From an uncultured Christensenella sp. (GTDB lineage: Bacteria > Bacillota > Clostridia > Christensenellales > Pumilibacteraceae): 64,000 nucleotides of DNA. The stretch is from the NCBI GenBank assembly GCA_910577945.1, contig CAJTNI010000007.1:1-64000 (forward strand), written 5' to 3'. Of the stretch, positions 62,845 through 64,000 are shown piece by piece (the first letter of the stretch is position 1; every line of letters starts with the position of its first letter). The notes under the pieces are model-generated. The model worked only from the letters and a program-made list of their open reading frames with translations. It had not been told where the DNA came from and made no database searches. The position numbers and the translations under genes are program-made.

Positions 62845-63471
62845 CTAGCAGCAACGCATTGCGCTGCACAGACAATCGGTCAAACAGTACGCGCAGCAGC
62901 ACGACGACAGGCAGTTAGCCATGTTGTCCGCCTGCGGCGGCGCGTTGTCGCCGCCCGCGTTGCCGTTGTAATTGCCCTGATTATTCATTGCGGGCGCTTG
63001 CTGCTGCGGCTGCGCTCCGCCCGCCATGGACATTTTGAGCTTGTCGAGCGACGAGCGATATTTGGCGTTGTTCGGGTCGTCCTGCAACGCCATTTCGAGC
63101 TGGGTTTTAGCCTCGGTCAGCCATTCGCGCTTGTAGAACACAATGGCTTGCATATAGTGCCATTCGCCCTTACGCTCGGAAATGGAATCGAGAATATCCT
63201 GCGCCTCGTTGTACTTGCCGTCGCGGATAAGGCTGTCGATTTGACCGTAATCGCCGCCGAACGAGCTTGCGCCGTCCGCTCTTTCGAGGTTTGCGCTGAC
63301 GAGCACCCATGCTTCTTCCAGCTCTTGCAGCTTGCGCGCGCCCTCGTTGCCCTCCTCGCCCGACTTGAACCGCTGCTCGCTGTAAAGCGCGTGCAGCTCG
63401 TCGTACTTGGCTCTTATAACGTCTTTGTCGGCGTTCCTGTCGACGCCGAGAACCGCATAGGGGTCTTTCAT
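62845..63471 (-). CDS. degenerate J-domain protein with cysteine-rich tail
   Basis: 208 aa. Residues 2-60 follow the J-domain (DPYAVLGVDRNADKDVIRAK-YDELHALY) but the HPD tripeptide needed to stimulate Hsp70 is absent (YSE region). Residues 75-145 look like TPR helices (YNEAQDILDSISERKGEWHYM and LTEAKTQLEMALQDDPNNAK). A Gln/Asn/Gly linker leads to a Cys cluster, CLSSCCCAYCLTDCLCSAMR-CC. This layout is common in Clostridia. AAGGAG before the ATG; first gene of the run with the membrane protein. Confidence 0.8.
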   Translation of the reverse strand: MKDPYAVLGVDRNADKDVIRAKYDELHALYSEQRFKSGEEGNEGARKLQELEEAWVLVSANLERADGASSFGGDYGQIDSLIRDGKYNEAQDILDSISERKGEWHYMQAIVFYKREWLTEAKTQLEMALQDDPNNAKYRSSLDKLKMSMAGGAQPQQQAPAMNNQGNYNGNAGGDNAPPQADNMANCLSSCCCAYCLTDCLCSAMRCC

Positions 63472-63479
63472 GGTTTTCT

Positions 63480-64000
63480 CCTTATAAGGGAAATGGTAGT
63501 GTAATGGAATTACAAGCCGTAGGCTTGGCTATTGTCGTGCGCGTTACAAGCGGCATGAGCTTTCCGATATGCGGCGGTTCGCCCGGACCCCTCGACTGCG
63601 CTCGGGGTGACGGGTTATAAACCGCACCGTCTTTAATATAGCGCATATCTGCCCGTAAATGCCATAATTTGCCCATATCGAGCGATTTGAGCGCGGAGCT
63701 TTGACGGCATAGGCGCGGCGGCGCGTCGCCATAGGCAGCAGACGCACACATTGTTATCGCCGTCCGATATACTACGCGCGCGACGGGCAACAGGCGGCGC
63801 TGATGCTTTGCCCACATCGAGTGATTTGAGCGTGTAAACGCGAGCCGCGCAACGCCAAAGGCAAAATACTTGCGCAATGTTGTTGACTAACAATTTTACT
63901 ACGCGCGCGACGGACAGCTGGCGACGAGGCGCGACGGGAGTGTAGAACCACCTACATGACCGAGCGCCGAGGAGCACGCAGTCCGTATTGCGACGCGGAT
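63480..64000. repeat. dispersed-repeat block at the right edge
   Basis: AAGCCGTAGGCTTGGC near 63512 and CCCCTCGACTGCGCTCGGGGTGAC near 63589 belong to the first repeat family. From 63716 there is a partial and from about 63850 a longer copy of the second family (TACTACGCGCGCGACGG, GACGGGAGTGTAGA, CCACCTACATGACCGAG), matching 44.57-44.72 kb. Probably continues past the window; no gene is seen. Confidence 0.8.

Overview
This 64 kb window looks like the chromosome of an uncultured spore-forming member of the Clostridia (Bacillota), plausibly a gut lineage. Evidence: a GerQ-like/CwlJ pair, a SPOCS (DUF3794)-LysM protein, Veg, a DivIC-like protein, Gram-positive lipoprotein signals, AGGAGG-type ribosome binding sites and consensus sigma-A promoters (TTGACA-N17-TATAAT). 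Most genes use GC-rich codons, so many long antisense frames are open. The species is inferred only from gene content.

Layout. 0-1 kb: remains of serine-recombinase genes ending against a tRNA-Ala(CGC). 1.1-5.3 kb (minus): pepV, then trxA-SRAP-trpB2-luxS. 5.4-10.9 kb (plus): gltX, ridA, divIC-like, GH20 hexosaminidase, Ppx/GppA, and a frameshifted acetyltransferase. 11-20 kb (minus): gerQ-like/cwlJ, lipoproteins, a CNNM/CBS transporter and a cluster of poorly known membrane and surface proteins. 20-25.5 kb: an HTH regulator, an orphan histidine kinase, a zinc ribbon, an unknown 314-aa protein, a dispersed-repeat block, an MntP-like exporter and a broken HTH gene.

25.47-33.42 kb is a compact (about 8 kb), AT-richer mobile element. 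It carries a large serine recombinase, a probable ribbon-helix-helix regulator, a BcgI-like fused restriction-methylation protein with an HsdS-type specificity subunit, an Mrr-like nuclease with a Cys/His cluster, and a coiled-coil TIR protein. The ends carry imperfect inverted repeats and the element appears to sit in the loop of a host terminator. The nuclease/TIR pair behind the R-M genes is the best candidate for an undescribed defence system.

33.5-37 kb (minus): nagB-nagA and a phosphohexomutase. Together with the GH20 enzyme they suggest amino-sugar use. 37-52.6 kb is a likely beta-glucan utilisation locus: two GH16 proteins, two GLUG-type lipoproteins, a ROK regulator, two ABC permeases, a divergent solute-binding protein and a GH94 phosphorylase, but no ABC ATPase. 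52.8-63.5 kb: ispE, SPOCS-LysM, veg, an acidic zinc-ribbon protein, malQ, pckA, rsmA, a PHP phosphatase and a J-domain/membrane-protein operon. Four non-coding blocks (23.7-24.45, 44.4-44.7, 52.6-52.8 and 63.5-64 kb) share dispersed repeats.

A recurring regulatory feature: at least five genes have a consensus sigma-A promoter whose -10 box ends six or nine bases before the ATG, with no ribosome binding site, implying leaderless mRNAs.
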